Source: RGIG8767 sp964531805 (GTDB lineage: Bacteria; Bacillota; Clostridia; Lachnospirales; Lachnospiraceae). Taken from it: a stretch of 64,000 bases of DNA. Location of the stretch: NCBI GenBank assembly GCA_964531805.1, contig CAZHGE010000001.1, positions 1-64,000 of the forward strand. The letters run 5' to 3'. Shown here piece by piece: positions 8,111 to 16,322 of this stretch (positions within the stretch are counted from its first letter, which is position 1; every line of letters starts with the position of its first letter). A model generated the notes under the pieces. That model saw only the letters and a list, made by a program, of their open reading frames with translations. It had not been told where the DNA came from and did no database searches. Position numbers and translations under genes: made by a program.

Positions 8111-8157
8111 AAGATTCCCTATTATGCAGATGGCAAAAATTCAGGGAATCTTTTTTT
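8111..8157 (+). terminator. terminator of the his operon
   Basis: A 10-bp perfect stem (8111-8120 with 8143-8152) is followed by a T-run, 40 bases after the hisIE stop. Confidence 0.9.
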
Positions 8158-8199
8158 ATACTTTGGAATACATTGTATCAAAAAACTAAAGGACAACAT

Positions 8200-8592
8200 A
8201 TGGAAAATATAGAAAGAAGACTGGAACTCATTAAAATGATGCGGAGTGAACAAGAAGAAAACATTGGACGCATTCGTAAAAGAGAGCATATTCTCTATCC
8301 AAACCGAAAATTATCCTATTCAGAGCCTATAGAAAATAAACAATATCGTTTTTTTGACCGTTACGATGAAGGGGACGGCATAGACCAAAATAGTCAACAA
8401 AAAGGAAGCTATAGCTTTTATATGCGTCTGGCAATTTGTACAGGATTGTTTTTGGCATTTGTTTATATGGAAACACAAAATATCAGTTATTTTGGCATTA
8501 CGCATGAACAGATTCAGGCGGCGGTTTCCCAGACGATTGATGTAAATTCATTTGCTTTTATGGAGCAATTACCTTATACTTTAGAAGAATAA
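8200..8592 (+). CDS. small single-pass membrane protein, unknown function
   Basis: This 130-residue protein has a charged N-terminal part (ENIERRLELIKMMRSEQEEN, probably helical), a Tyr- and Asp-rich middle, one hydrophobic segment near residues 73-90 (FYMRLAICTGLFLAFVYM) and a short C-terminal tail. The topology suggests a cytoplasmic N-terminus and a single membrane anchor. The ATG at 8200 has AAAGGA six bases upstream; an in-frame TTG at 8173 has none. It comes just after the his terminator and 20 bases before the radical SAM gene, so it may be the first gene of that operon. I recognise no family and infer no function. Confidence 0.65.
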   Translation: MENIERRLELIKMMRSEQEENIGRIRKREHILYPNRKLSYSEPIENKQYRFFDRYDEGDGIDQNSQQKGSYSFYMRLAICTGLFLAFVYMETQNISYFGITHEQIQAAVSQTIDVNSFAFMEQLPYTLEE

Positions 8593-8612
8593 AAAGAAAA
8601 GGATGAAAAACA

Positions 8613-10478
8613 TTGGAAAAATTAGCATTATCAGATGAAATACTGTTGTCCATCGAAAAGCCAGCACGTTACATTGGCAATGAGATGAACTGTGTAATAA
8701 AAGATAAAGAAAAAGTAGATATTCGTTTTGCATTCTGTTTTCCAGATGTATATGAGATAGGTATGTCCCATTTAGGAATGCAGATCTTATACCATGATTT
8801 TAACCGTTATGACGATGTATGGTGTGAGCGTGTGTTTTCTCCATGGCTGGATTTGGATAAGGTTATGAGGGAAAAGAACATTCCGTTATTTGCATTAGAG
8901 TCTCAGGAACCGGTAAAAGACTTTGATTTCCTTGGTTTTACCTTACAATATGAGATGTGTTATACCAATATTTTACAGGTGTTGGATTTGTCAGGCATTC
9001 CACTTAAAACGATAGATCGTAGTGAAAATGATCCTATTGTAATTGGAGGTGGACCTTGTGTATATAATCCGGAACCAATCGCAGATTTCTTTGATCTGTT
9101 TTATATTGGAGAAGGGGAAGTTCAATACCGTCCGTTGTTCGATCTTTATAAGGAATGTAAAAAGAATGGGGAGAGCAGACGTGCATTTTTAGAAAAAGCA
9201 GCCTGTATTCCTGGTATTTATGTGCCATCTTTATATGATGTATCGTACAATGAGGACGGCACAATCAAAGCATTTTATCCATTGATTGAGGGAATTCCTA
9301 CTACGATTGAAAAACAAGTAGTAAGTGATATGACCGAGGCTTCATATCCACAAAAACCAGTTGTACCGTTTATCAAGGTTACACAGGATCGTGTGGTATT
9401 AGAGATTCAGCGCGGTTGTATCCGGGGATGCCGTTTCTGCCAGGCAGGACAAATCTATCGTCCGGTTAGAGAACGTGATGTAGAAAAATTGAAAGAATAC
9501 GCTGTAACATTATTAAAAGCAACGGGGCATGAAGAAATTTCATTAAGTTCTTTAAGTTCCAGTGATTATACACAGTTAGAAGAACTGATTAATTATTTGA
9601 TTGAAGAATGTAACCGCAGATATGTGAATATTTCGCTGCCGTCTCTGCGTATTGACAATTTTTCTCTTTCTGTATTTAACAAGGTTCAGGATGTGAAAAA
9701 GAGTTCATTAACCTTTGCACCGGAAGCGGGAAGTCAGAGAATGCGTAATGTCATCAATAAAGGTTTGACGGAAGAAAATATCTTAAACGGTGCCCATTTA
9801 GCGTTTGAAAGCGGCTGGACAAGAGTGAAATTATATTTTATGTTAGGACTTCCTACCGAAACCGATGAAGATATTGAAGGAATTGCAGAACTTTGTAATA
9901 AAGTGGCAAAAGAATTCTTTGATACTGTACCAAAGGAAGAGCGTAAGAATGGACCTGTACAGATTGTAGCAAGTACATCCTTCTTTATTCCAAAGCCATT
10001 TACTCCATTCCAGTGGGCGGCAATGAATACAAAGGATGAGTTTATCCGCAAGGCGTATGTAACTAAGAATTCCATAATGTCACAGATTAACCAGAAACGT
10101 ATCAAATATAACTGGCACGAAGCAGATGTGAGTATTATGGAAGGTGTATTTGCCCGTGGTGACCGTAAAGTAGGACAGGTTATCTTAAAAGCCTATGAAA
10201 AAGGCTGTTTATATGATGCATGGGGTGAATATTACAAAAATGAAGTATGGATGGAAACATTTGACGAATGTGGTGTCGATGTTGATTTTTATACTACGCG
10301 TGAACGTTCTCTTGATGAAGTGTTCCCATGGGATTTCATTGATGCGGGTGTAACAAAGTCATTCTTAAAGAGAGAGTGGGAACGTGCTCTCAAAGAAGAA
10401 GTGACTATGAATTGTAAAGATAAATGTAACGGATGCGGTGCCGGACGTTTTGGCGTAGGTATTTGTGTGAACCGCTAA
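8613..10478 (+). CDS. TIGR03960 family B12-binding radical SAM protein
   Basis: This 621-residue protein belongs to the YgiQ-like/TIGR03960 group of radical SAM enzymes. The first 230 residues hold a B12-binding-like domain (FCFPDVYEIGMSHLGMQIL, VIGGGPCVYNPEPIADFFDL). The radical SAM core follows with the iron-sulfur motif CIRGCRFCQAGQIYRPV near residue 270. The C-terminus ends in a second Cys cluster (CKDKCNGCGAGRFGVGIC), possibly another metal site. Translation starts at TTG 8613 with AAAAGG upstream; the nearby ATG at 8603 is in another frame. In many Clostridia it is encoded with DUF2344 and RNase G as here, which suggests a role in RNA or ribosome maturation, but no reaction is established. 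Confidence 0.88.
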   Translation: MEKLALSDEILLSIEKPARYIGNEMNCVIKDKEKVDIRFAFCFPDVYEIGMSHLGMQILYHDFNRYDDVWCERVFSPWLDLDKVMREKNIPLFALESQEPVKDFDFLGFTLQYEMCYTNILQVLDLSGIPLKTIDRSENDPIVIGGGPCVYNPEPIADFFDLFYIGEGEVQYRPLFDLYKECKKNGESRRAFLEKAACIPGIYVPSLYDVSYNEDGTIKAFYPLIEGIPTTIEKQVVSDMTEASYPQKPVVPFIKVTQDRVVLEIQRGCIRGCRFCQAGQIYRPVRERDVEKLKEYAVTLLKATGHEEISLSSLSSSDYTQLEELINYLIEECNRRYVNISLPSLRIDNFSLSVFNKVQDVKKSSLTFAPEAGSQRMRNVINKGLTEENILNGAHLAFESGWTRVKLYFMLGLPTETDEDIEGIAELCNKVAKEFFDTVPKEERKNGPVQIVASTSFFIPKPFTPFQWAAMNTKDEFIRKAYVTKNSIMSQINQKRIKYNWHEADVSIMEGVFARGDRKVGQVILKAYEKGCLYDAWGEYYKNEVWMETFDECGVDVDFYTTRERSLDEVFPWDFIDAGVTKSFLKREWERALKEEVTMNCKDKCNGCGAGRFGVGICVNR

Positions 10479-10538
10479 AATGCGTTCATAGGCAGAAAAG
10501 AATTATAGACACATGAAAGGCATGGTTTATTAGATACA

Positions 10539-11240
10539 ATGAAGATTCGAATAAAATTTGAAAAAGATGGTGTCATGCGCTATATCGGCCATCTGGATAT
10601 CATGCGGTATTTTCAAAAATCCATGAGACGTGCGGAGATTGATATTTGTTATTCCACTGGATTTTCTCCTCATCAGATTATGAGTTTTGCAGCGCCATTG
10701 GGGGTAGGACATATTAGCTATGGAGAATATTTTGATATTGAGGTTCACAGCCATAATGGGGCAAAGGATATGATGGAGCGGTTAAATGCTGTTATGGTAC
10801 CTGGTATCCGTATTGCAAGTGTGAAAATGCTGCCAGAAAAAGCAGGCAATGCCATGGCAAGCGTGGCGGCTGCAAGATATCTCTTAAGTCCAAAAGAAAA
10901 TTCAAATAATATTATTAATTTCGATAAAAATTCTATGGATTTTCTTGCACAAAATGAGATTCTGGTAAAAAAACAGACCAAAAAGCAAGAACTGACCATG
11001 GATATCAAACCACATATTTATGAGTGGATTGCCAAGGGAAACAGCGTGGAAATATTCGTGGATGCCAGCAGCAGCGGCAATATTAAGCCAACACTTGCAT
11101 TGGAAGCATATTGTGATTTCTGTGGAACGGAGTTTGACCCACTTGCTTATCAGATTACACGATTAGATACTTATGGAAATGCTGGAACAACAGAAAAACC
11201 AGTATTTGAACCCCTTGATTATTTTGGAGAAGATTTTTAA
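10539..11240 (+). CDS. TIGR03936 / DUF2344 radical SAM-linked protein
   Basis: This 233-residue protein matches the DUF2344 family, which occurs as a partner or C-terminal fusion of TIGR03960 radical SAM enzymes. Typical features are the start KIRIKFEKDGVMRYIGHLD, MRRAEIDICYSTGFSPHQIMSFAAPLGVG split over residues 31-60, and a compact second half without Cys clusters. In fused homologues it follows the SAM domain, so it probably binds the same substrate. Its TAA overlaps the next ATG by one base, coupling it to the RNase gene. Confidence 0.85.
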   Translation: MKIRIKFEKDGVMRYIGHLDIMRYFQKSMRRAEIDICYSTGFSPHQIMSFAAPLGVGHISYGEYFDIEVHSHNGAKDMMERLNAVMVPGIRIASVKMLPEKAGNAMASVAAARYLLSPKENSNNIINFDKNSMDFLAQNEILVKKQTKKQELTMDIKPHIYEWIAKGNSVEIFVDASSSGNIKPTLALEAYCDFCGTEFDPLAYQITRLDTYGNAGTTEKPVFEPLDYFGEDF

Positions 11241-12451
11241 TGATTCATACAAATGTAGTCATTACCGAATACAAAAATAGAATATGTGCGATGACTTTTT
11301 GTGATAATCAGTTAGAGGATCTGCATGTAGAAAATAAAGAATCCCTGCTTGATAATATATATGTAGCAAAGGTTAAAAACATCAATAAAAACATCAATGC
11401 TGCATTTGTGGAATTGTTTGATGGCCAAATGGCTTTTTTACCGCTGGAAGATGTACAAGGAAATACTTTTTTGCATAATGGCTTTTCTTCACAGAAGAAT
11501 GATTTCTCTAAGGTTACAGGACTACATGAAGGTGATGAACTGCCTGTTCAGGTTATAAAAGAAGGTGTTAAGACAAAAGATCCTGTAGTGACTACCAAAT
11601 TGTCAGTGAACGGTGCTTATGTGGTTGTTACACTGGATAAAAGAAAAGGCGGCTTGCAGTATAGCAAAAAACTCTCAAAAGAGAAAAAGCAAGAATTGCA
11701 GGCAATGTTACAACAGGTGGATGCGGAAAAACTGTTGCAAGATGCTGGTTATGCAGCAGTTATCCGTACAGGTGCAGGAGATTTAGAAGATATATCTATT
11801 TTACAGAGCGAATTGCAAAGCCTGATTCACAAAATGGATGAAACATTACTTCATGCAAAAACGCGTACTTGTTTTAGTTGCATTCATAAAAGCGAACCTT
11901 CCTATATTGAATATCTGCATCATCTTTCAAATTTTGAATATGAAGAAATTGTGACAGATATTCAGGAAGTATATGAAAATTTACAAGCGTATTATAAAGG
12001 CGGTAAAAATATCCGTTTTTACAATGATACTTTTCCGCTTGATAAATTGTATTCTGTTGATTCAAAGATGGACGAACTCTTTGCAAAAAAAGTTAATTTA
12101 AAAAGTGGTGCGAATCTTATCATTGAATATACAGAAGCAATGACGGTAATTGATATTAATACGGCAAAATGCATTGCGAAAAAAGAGAAAGATACTCTGA
12201 ATTATAAAATCAATTTGGAAGCGGCACAAATGATTGTAAGACATTTAAGACTGCGCAATCTTTCCGGTATTATTATTGTTGATTTTATCAATATGGAAAA
12301 GGAAGAGTATATTGATTCGCTGGTACGTGAGTTAAAGGTTTTATTAAAAAAAGATCCTGTTCCTTGTAATTATGTTGATATGACAGCATTAGGATTGGTA
12401 GAAATCACCCGTAAAAAGGTTCAGAAGCCTGTTTATGAGATATTCTATTAA
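11240..12451 (+). CDS. rng: ribonuclease E/G family protein, short form
   Basis: RNase E/G enzymes cut single-stranded RNA in mRNA decay and rRNA processing. The 403 residues contain an S1 RNA-binding domain (about 35-110, with NIYVAKVKNINKNINAAFVE), the 5'-sensor region, and the catalytic fold with both metal-binding Asp motifs, MTVIDINTAK near residue 297 and GIIIVDFINM near 346. The protein stops right after the VEITRKKVQKP segment. In E. coli RNase G this point is followed by the zinc-link Cys pair and a small domain, both absent here. Its ATG overlaps the stop of the DUF2344 gene. Confidence 0.88.
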   Translation: MIHTNVVITEYKNRICAMTFCDNQLEDLHVENKESLLDNIYVAKVKNINKNINAAFVELFDGQMAFLPLEDVQGNTFLHNGFSSQKNDFSKVTGLHEGDELPVQVIKEGVKTKDPVVTTKLSVNGAYVVVTLDKRKGGLQYSKKLSKEKKQELQAMLQQVDAEKLLQDAGYAAVIRTGAGDLEDISILQSELQSLIHKMDETLLHAKTRTCFSCIHKSEPSYIEYLHHLSNFEYEEIVTDIQEVYENLQAYYKGGKNIRFYNDTFPLDKLYSVDSKMDELFAKKVNLKSGANLIIEYTEAMTVIDINTAKCIAKKEKDTLNYKINLEAAQMIVRHLRLRNLSGIIIVDFINMEKEEYIDSLVRELKVLLKKDPVPCNYVDMTALGLVEITRKKVQKPVYEIFY

Positions 12452-12986
12452 GAACCTAAAAAATGTAGGAACTACTATAGACATGCTTTTCGTTCCTTGT
12501 GGTGATTAATTGCTGCAATCATTATGTTGTTTAAAAATGAATAATAAACTTTTGATTTCTTCAGTCCTTTTGACTTGCGGGAACAAGAAATCTGCCCATA
12601 GAATATAAAAAATCTTGGATGGTAAGAAAATAATACTTTTTTTGAAATTATTTTCTTACCATAAATGCATCTGGTGTTGTTCATGGGCAGATAAATATGC
12701 AAAAATTAGTTGTATTTGTTTGATTTTATCTTACCATAGAACCATATAAAAGCATGATGGGTAGAAATGGTCTTGGAAAAAACAGATTGCTTCTCACCAT
12801 AGGGCTAAAAAAGAATGATATGGTAAGACCAATATTATATTAAGTTAGCTGAAATAAAGGTATCGTTATAAATTCCAATATGTAGACAAGGTAAACTTTT
12901 AGTTTGTCAGAGAAATAAGTTCCAATTTCGAAGTGTTTATACGTTAGGATCATTTTGATGAAAAAGGAATATATTAATATAGTCAC
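12452..12986. other. intergenic region without a supported gene
   Basis: Apart from the inverted repeats, this AT-rich stretch after rng shows no coding region with a ribosome-binding site. A 75-codon leftward frame at 12475-12702 overlaps the inverted repeats and lacks any family similarity. Confidence 0.6.
12590..12828. repeat. cluster of nested inverted repeats
   Basis: Between rng and rplU lie two nested palindromic structures. In the first, ATCTGCCCAT/ATGGGCAGAT (12590-12599 with 12683-12692) encloses a perfect 16-bp hairpin at 12619-12634/12647-12662. In the second, TCTTACCATA/TATGGTAAGA (12729-12738 with 12819-12828) encloses a weaker pair near 12757-12766/12791-12800. The motif ATGGTAAGA or close variants occurs six times in alternating orientation. 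None is followed by a T-run. Confidence 0.75.
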
Positions 12987-13015
12987 TTGTATAAATAATT
13001 ATCATATGATATTAT
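12987..13015 (+). promoter_or_regulatory. possible promoter of a small RNA
   Basis: TTGTAT at 12987-12992 is separated by 17 bases from TATTAT at 13010-13015. It would start transcription near 13022, just before a hairpin and a strong terminator. Confidence 0.4.
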
Positions 13016-13021
13016 TTGTAT

Positions 13022-13092
13022 AGGCAAAAGATGTGAACGAGGTTCATGCAGACAAATTGAAAACCCCAGAGGGTGCCTCCTCTGGGGTTTTC
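13022..13092 (+). ncRNA. candidate 70-nt small RNA
   Basis: Downstream of the possible promoter is a short hairpin (TGAAC/GTTCA, 13034-13038 with 13042-13046), an unpaired stretch of about 13 bases, and the terminator hairpin at 13060-13091. No reading frame with a ribosome-binding site fits inside. It could also be only the end of long transcripts from rng, whose stop is 600 bases upstream. Confidence 0.35.
13060..13092 (+). terminator. strong intrinsic terminator
   Basis: A perfect 12-bp stem (13060-13071 with 13080-13091) has four A on the 5' side and four T on the 3' side, so it may act in both directions. Confidence 0.85.
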
Positions 13093-13228
13093 TTTGGGCT
13101 GTTGCTGTCCAAGGCTATTCATCCAGCCACTTGCATATGTAATAGGCAATTACACTTGCTATTATGGATAGCATTAATGAAGTAATTTTAGATTAAGAAA
13201 GATGTATAAAACTTTTTTTATAAAAAAG

Positions 13229-13257
13229 TTGACTCTTTTAAAAGCATGTGCTAATAT
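13229..13257 (+). promoter_or_regulatory. sigma-A promoter of rplU-prp-rpmA
   Basis: TTGACT at 13229-13234 lies 17 bases before TAATAT at 13252-13257. Confidence 0.8.
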
Positions 13258-13261
13258 ATAC

Positions 13262-13360
13262 CAGTATGCCGCATAGTGGGGTTACAAGAGTGCCAAATAA
13301 CTGGCATCACCGAAGCTAGCGAGTAAACAAACGTAAATCAAGTTTGTGAATAGGAGGTGT
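13262..13360 (+). promoter_or_regulatory. ribosomal protein L21 leader
   Basis: The leader between promoter and rplU contains the hairpin TGCCA-AATAAC-TGGCA and the adjoining CATCACCGAAGC, in the arrangement I know from the Firmicutes L21 leader motif (Rfam L21_leader). It is thought to mediate autogenous control by L21. AGGAGGTG follows just before the start codon. Confidence 0.7.
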
Positions 13361-13364
13361 CCAT

Positions 13365-13670
13365 ATGTACGCAATTATTGCAACAGGTGGAAAGCAGTAC
13401 AAAGTTTCTGAAGGTGATGTAATCAAAGTTGAAAAGCTTGATGCAGAAGCAGGAAACGTTGTAACATTTGACCAGGTAATCGCAGTAAAGGATAACGACC
13501 TTAAAGTTGGCGAAGCAGTAGCAAACGCAACTGTAACAGCAACTGTTATGGATCAGGGTAAAGGCAAAAAAGTTATCGTTTACAAGTATAAGAGAAAAAC
13601 AGGTTACCACAAAAAGAATGGTCATAGACAAGCATACACTGCAGTTAAAATTGACAAGATCAACGCTTAA
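13365..13670 (+). CDS. rplU: 50S ribosomal protein L21
   Basis: L21 binds 23S rRNA in the large subunit. The 101 residues match the family throughout: MYAIIATGGKQYKVSEGDVI at the start, the acidic-basic middle, and the C-terminal VYKYKRKTGYHKKNGHRQAY that contacts rRNA. AGGAGGTG precedes the ATG. It heads the rplU-prp-rpmA operon found in nearly all Firmicutes, behind its own promoter and L21 leader. Confidence 0.98.
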   Translation: MYAIIATGGKQYKVSEGDVIKVEKLDAEAGNVVTFDQVIAVKDNDLKVGEAVANATVTATVMDQGKGKKVIVYKYKRKTGYHKKNGHRQAYTAVKIDKINA

Positions 13671-13695
13671 TAGTTAGATTAGCAGGTTGTTTGAA

Positions 13696-14022
13696 ATGAC
13701 AAGTATTACTGTGATAAAAGAAGATGAGCGCATTATAGCATTTACCTGTAATGGTCATGCTGGATATGCGAGTGAATCAGAAGATATTGTGTGCGCAGCG
13801 ATTTCGATGCTAGTAATTAATACGATTAATTCCATTGAGGCTTTGACAAGTACAAAACCAATCGTGGAAACGGATCAGGAATCCGGTTATATCCATTGTT
13901 CTTTTGAAGAGGATGTAACGGATGATGCCACTTTATTACTGAATTCTATGATTCTTGGTTTATCACAAATTAAAGAACAGTACGGTATAAAGTATATCGA
14001 CGTAAAAATCAAGGAGGTATAA
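13696..14022 (+). CDS. prp: ribosomal-processing cysteine protease Prp
   Basis: Prp (YsxB) removes the short N-terminal leader of ribosomal protein L27 in Firmicutes. The 108-residue protein shows the family signature: GHAGYASESEDIVCAAIS, which supplies the catalytic His and Cys, then a helix with NTINSIEAL. The ATG at 13696 is preferred over an in-frame TTG at 13687 that touches the GCAGG site. Its position between rplU and rpmA is the universal one, and its substrate L27, encoded three bases downstream, has the cleavable leader. Confidence 0.93.
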   Translation: MTSITVIKEDERIIAFTCNGHAGYASESEDIVCAAISMLVINTINSIEALTSTKPIVETDQESGYIHCSFEEDVTDDATLLLNSMILGLSQIKEQYGIKYIDVKIKEV

Positions 14023-14024
14023 CC

Positions 14025-14309
14025 ATGTTGAATTTAAACCTTCAATTTTTTGCTCATAAAAAGGGTGTAGGTTCTACAAAGAACGGTAGAGATTCCGAAT
14101 CCAAGAGATTAGGTGCAAAAAGAGCTGATGGACAATTCGTAAAAGCAGGAAACATTTTATACAGACAGCGTGGAACAAAGATTCATCCAGGCGTTAACGT
14201 TGGACGTGGCGGAGATGATACATTATTCGCTTTAGTTGACGGTGTATTAAGATTTGAAAGATTAGGAAGAGATAAAAAACAGGCTTCCGTTTATCCTGTA
14301 GAAAAATAA
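14025..14309 (+). CDS. rpmA: 50S ribosomal protein L27 with cleavable leader
   Basis: L27 reaches the peptidyl transferase centre with its N-terminus. The 94 residues begin MLNLNLQFF before AHKKGVGSTKNGRDSESKRLG. The first nine residues are the Firmicutes-specific leader cut after Phe-Phe by Prp to expose Ala. The rest (GNILYRQRGTKIHPGVNVGRGGDDTLFA) is canonical. GGAGG precedes the ATG and a terminator follows. Confidence 0.98.
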   Translation: MLNLNLQFFAHKKGVGSTKNGRDSESKRLGAKRADGQFVKAGNILYRQRGTKIHPGVNVGRGGDDTLFALVDGVLRFERLGRDKKQASVYPVEK

Positions 14310-14320
14310 TACGAAGAATT

Positions 14321-14356
14321 AAGACTTTGGGTATTAAGTATCCAAAGTCTTTTTTT
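14321..14356 (+). terminator. terminator after rpmA
   Basis: A 10-bp perfect stem AAGACTTTGG/CCAAAGTCTT (14321-14330 with 14342-14351) is followed by five T. Confidence 0.92.
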
Positions 14357-14579
14357 GTGCAAAATACTGGAAAAACCTTTAAATTCTAGGAAAATTTCAT
14401 AAAATCATTTTCTTTTATTTGTGGAATTTTTTTTGAAACTTTGGTATAGTATAATCGTATGTGATTTTGTGTTTATTTTAGTACAATTTTTATTTAGGGA
14501 AACACGAAGTGTTTTCGAGGTTTGACTCTGAATACTTTGAATACTCTGAATAAATTAGTGATATAGAAAGAGGAAAACT

Positions 14580-15866
14580 ATGTTTGCAGATCGTGCGAAA
14601 ATATATGTAAGAAGCGGTAAAGGCGGAGACGGTCACGTTTCTTTTAGAAGAGAAAAATATGTGCCAAACGGCGGCCCCGACGGCGGAGACGGCGGAACCG
14701 GCGGAAGTGTTATATTTGAAGTGGATGAAGGTATGAATACGCTTTCAGATTACCGTCATGTGCGTAAATACTGCGCAGAACATGGTGAAAATGGTGGTAA
14801 GCGTAATTGTACTGGTAAAAATGGTAAGGATATTATTTTAAAAGTGCCGGAAGGAACGGTTATCAAAGAAGCAGAATCGGGTAAGGTTATCGCAGATATG
14901 TCCGGTAAGAATAAACGTTATGTGCTTTTAACTGGTGGTAAGGGTGGCAATGGTAATCAGCATTATGCGACCAGTACTATGCAGGCACCAAAGTATGCCC
15001 AGCCGGGACAACCTGCCAAAGAACTGGATTTATTATTAGAGTTAAAAGTGATTGCAGACGTAGGTCTTGTTGGTTTCCCAAATGTAGGTAAATCGACTTT
15101 CTTATCCCGTGTATCAAATGCGCAGCCTAAGATTGCAAATTATCATTTTACAACTTTGAATCCAAATCTTGGTGTGGTAGATCTGGATGGAGCAAAAGGT
15201 TTTGTAGTTGCGGATATTCCGGGACTGATTGAAGGGGCTAGTGAAGGCGTAGGCTTAGGGCATGAATTTTTACGTCATGTAGAACGTACAAAAGTAATGA
15301 TTCATGTTGTGGATGCTGCTGGAACAGAAGGCAGGGATCCAATTGAGGATATTCATGCAATTAACAAAGAGTTAGCTTTATACAGTGAAGATTTAGCAAA
15401 ACGTCCGCAGGTTATTGCTGCTAATAAAATGGATGCTCTTTATACGGACAGGGACGAACTTTTGGAACGTTTGGAAAAAGAATTTGGTCCTATGGGATAT
15501 AAGATTTTCCCTATTTCAGCAGTTAGCGGAGAAGGTATTCGTGAATTGTTGTATCATGTCCGTCATATGTTAGATGACATCAACGAAGAACCAACTATTT
15601 TTGAACAGGAATATGATCCGGAAGTTCTTGCAATTGGTGATGATCCATATACCGTTGAATATGATGAAGAGAATGAAGAATATGTAGTAGAAGGACCAAA
15701 GATCGAAAAGATGCTTGGTTACACCAACTTAGAATCAGAAAAAGGCTTTGTCTTCTTCCAGAAGTTCTTAAAAGAAACAGGTATTTTGGATGAACTTGAA
15801 AAATTAGGAATTCAGGAAGGGGATACGGTTCGTATGTATGGACTGGTATTCCAGTATTATAAATAG
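14580..15866 (+). CDS. obgE: GTPase ObgE
   Basis: Obg is an essential GTPase that binds the 50S subunit and links ribosome maturation to growth, stress and, in spore formers, sporulation. The 428 residues show three domains: the glycine-rich Obg fold (1-158, with SGKGGDGHVSFRREKYVPNG), the G domain (about 159-330, with GFPNVGKST, DIPGLIEGASEGVGLG, NKMD and SAVSGEG) and a C-terminal OCT domain (about 345-428). AGAGGA precedes the ATG. A TATAAT at 14450-14455 could be its -10 box, but no good -35 is visible. Confidence 0.97.
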   Translation: MFADRAKIYVRSGKGGDGHVSFRREKYVPNGGPDGGDGGTGGSVIFEVDEGMNTLSDYRHVRKYCAEHGENGGKRNCTGKNGKDIILKVPEGTVIKEAESGKVIADMSGKNKRYVLLTGGKGGNGNQHYATSTMQAPKYAQPGQPAKELDLLLELKVIADVGLVGFPNVGKSTFLSRVSNAQPKIANYHFTTLNPNLGVVDLDGAKGFVVADIPGLIEGASEGVGLGHEFLRHVERTKVMIHVVDAAGTEGRDPIEDIHAINKELALYSEDLAKRPQVIAANKMDALYTDRDELLERLEKEFGPMGYKIFPISAVSGEGIRELLYHVRHMLDDINEEPTIFEQEYDPEVLAIGDDPYTVEYDEENEEYVVEGPKIEKMLGYTNLESEKGFVFFQKFLKETGILDELEKLGIQEGDTVRMYGLVFQYYK

Positions 15867-15947
15867 AATTTGTAATAAAGTAGTGACAACATTTTTTGCA
15901 AAGTCTCATAAAAAGAGATTGATAAAAGACCAGAGAGGTAAGATAAG

Positions 15948-16238
15948 ATGACAAGTAAACAGAGAGCTTATTTAAAAAGCCTTGCCAGTGTGATGGAGCC
16001 AATTTTCCAGATTGGAAAATCTTCATTGACACCGGAGTATACAGAAGCAATTCGAGAGGCATTTAATACAAGAGAATTAATTAAGATTACAGTACTAAAA
16101 AATTGTCTGGATAATCCCAAGGAAGTGGCGCAGGTTTTAGCAGAACGTACTGGTTCCCAGGTAGTTCAGGTAATCGGAAGAAAAATTGTATTATATAAAC
16201 CAGATAAAGATAAGCCTAAGATTGTTTTACCAAAATAA
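15948..16238 (+). CDS. yhbY: YhbY family RNA-binding protein
   Basis: This 96-residue protein is a stand-alone CRM domain that associates with pre-50S particles. It shows the family pattern TSKQRAYLKSLA, the pre-loop IFQIGKSSLTPE, then ELIKITVLKN and the tail GRKIVLYK. The typical GxxG-like loop is QIGKSS. It follows obgE, as in many Firmicutes where ObgE, YhbY, NadD, YqeK and RsfS are encoded together. GAGAGG precedes the ATG. Confidence 0.92.
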   Translation: MTSKQRAYLKSLASVMEPIFQIGKSSLTPEYTEAIREAFNTRELIKITVLKNCLDNPKEVAQVLAERTGSQVVQVIGRKIVLYKPDKDKPKIVLPK

Positions 16239-16243
16239 TCGTA

Positions 16244-16271
16244 TTGATTTCGTTTGTTTCTATTTTATAAT
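16244..16271 (+). promoter_or_regulatory. promoter of nadD-yqeK-rsfS
   Basis: TTGATT at 16244-16249 lies 16 bases before a perfect TATAAT at 16266-16271. Confidence 0.65.
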
Positions 16272-16322
16272 GAAAGTATGTAGATGTTGTAGTGTGTTTT
16301 CAAGAAAGGTTTGGTATTAAGA

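Noticed and set aside
12475..12702. 75-codon leftward reading frame after rng
   Set aside because: It runs through the nested inverted repeats, has no ribosome-binding site and no recognisable similarity.
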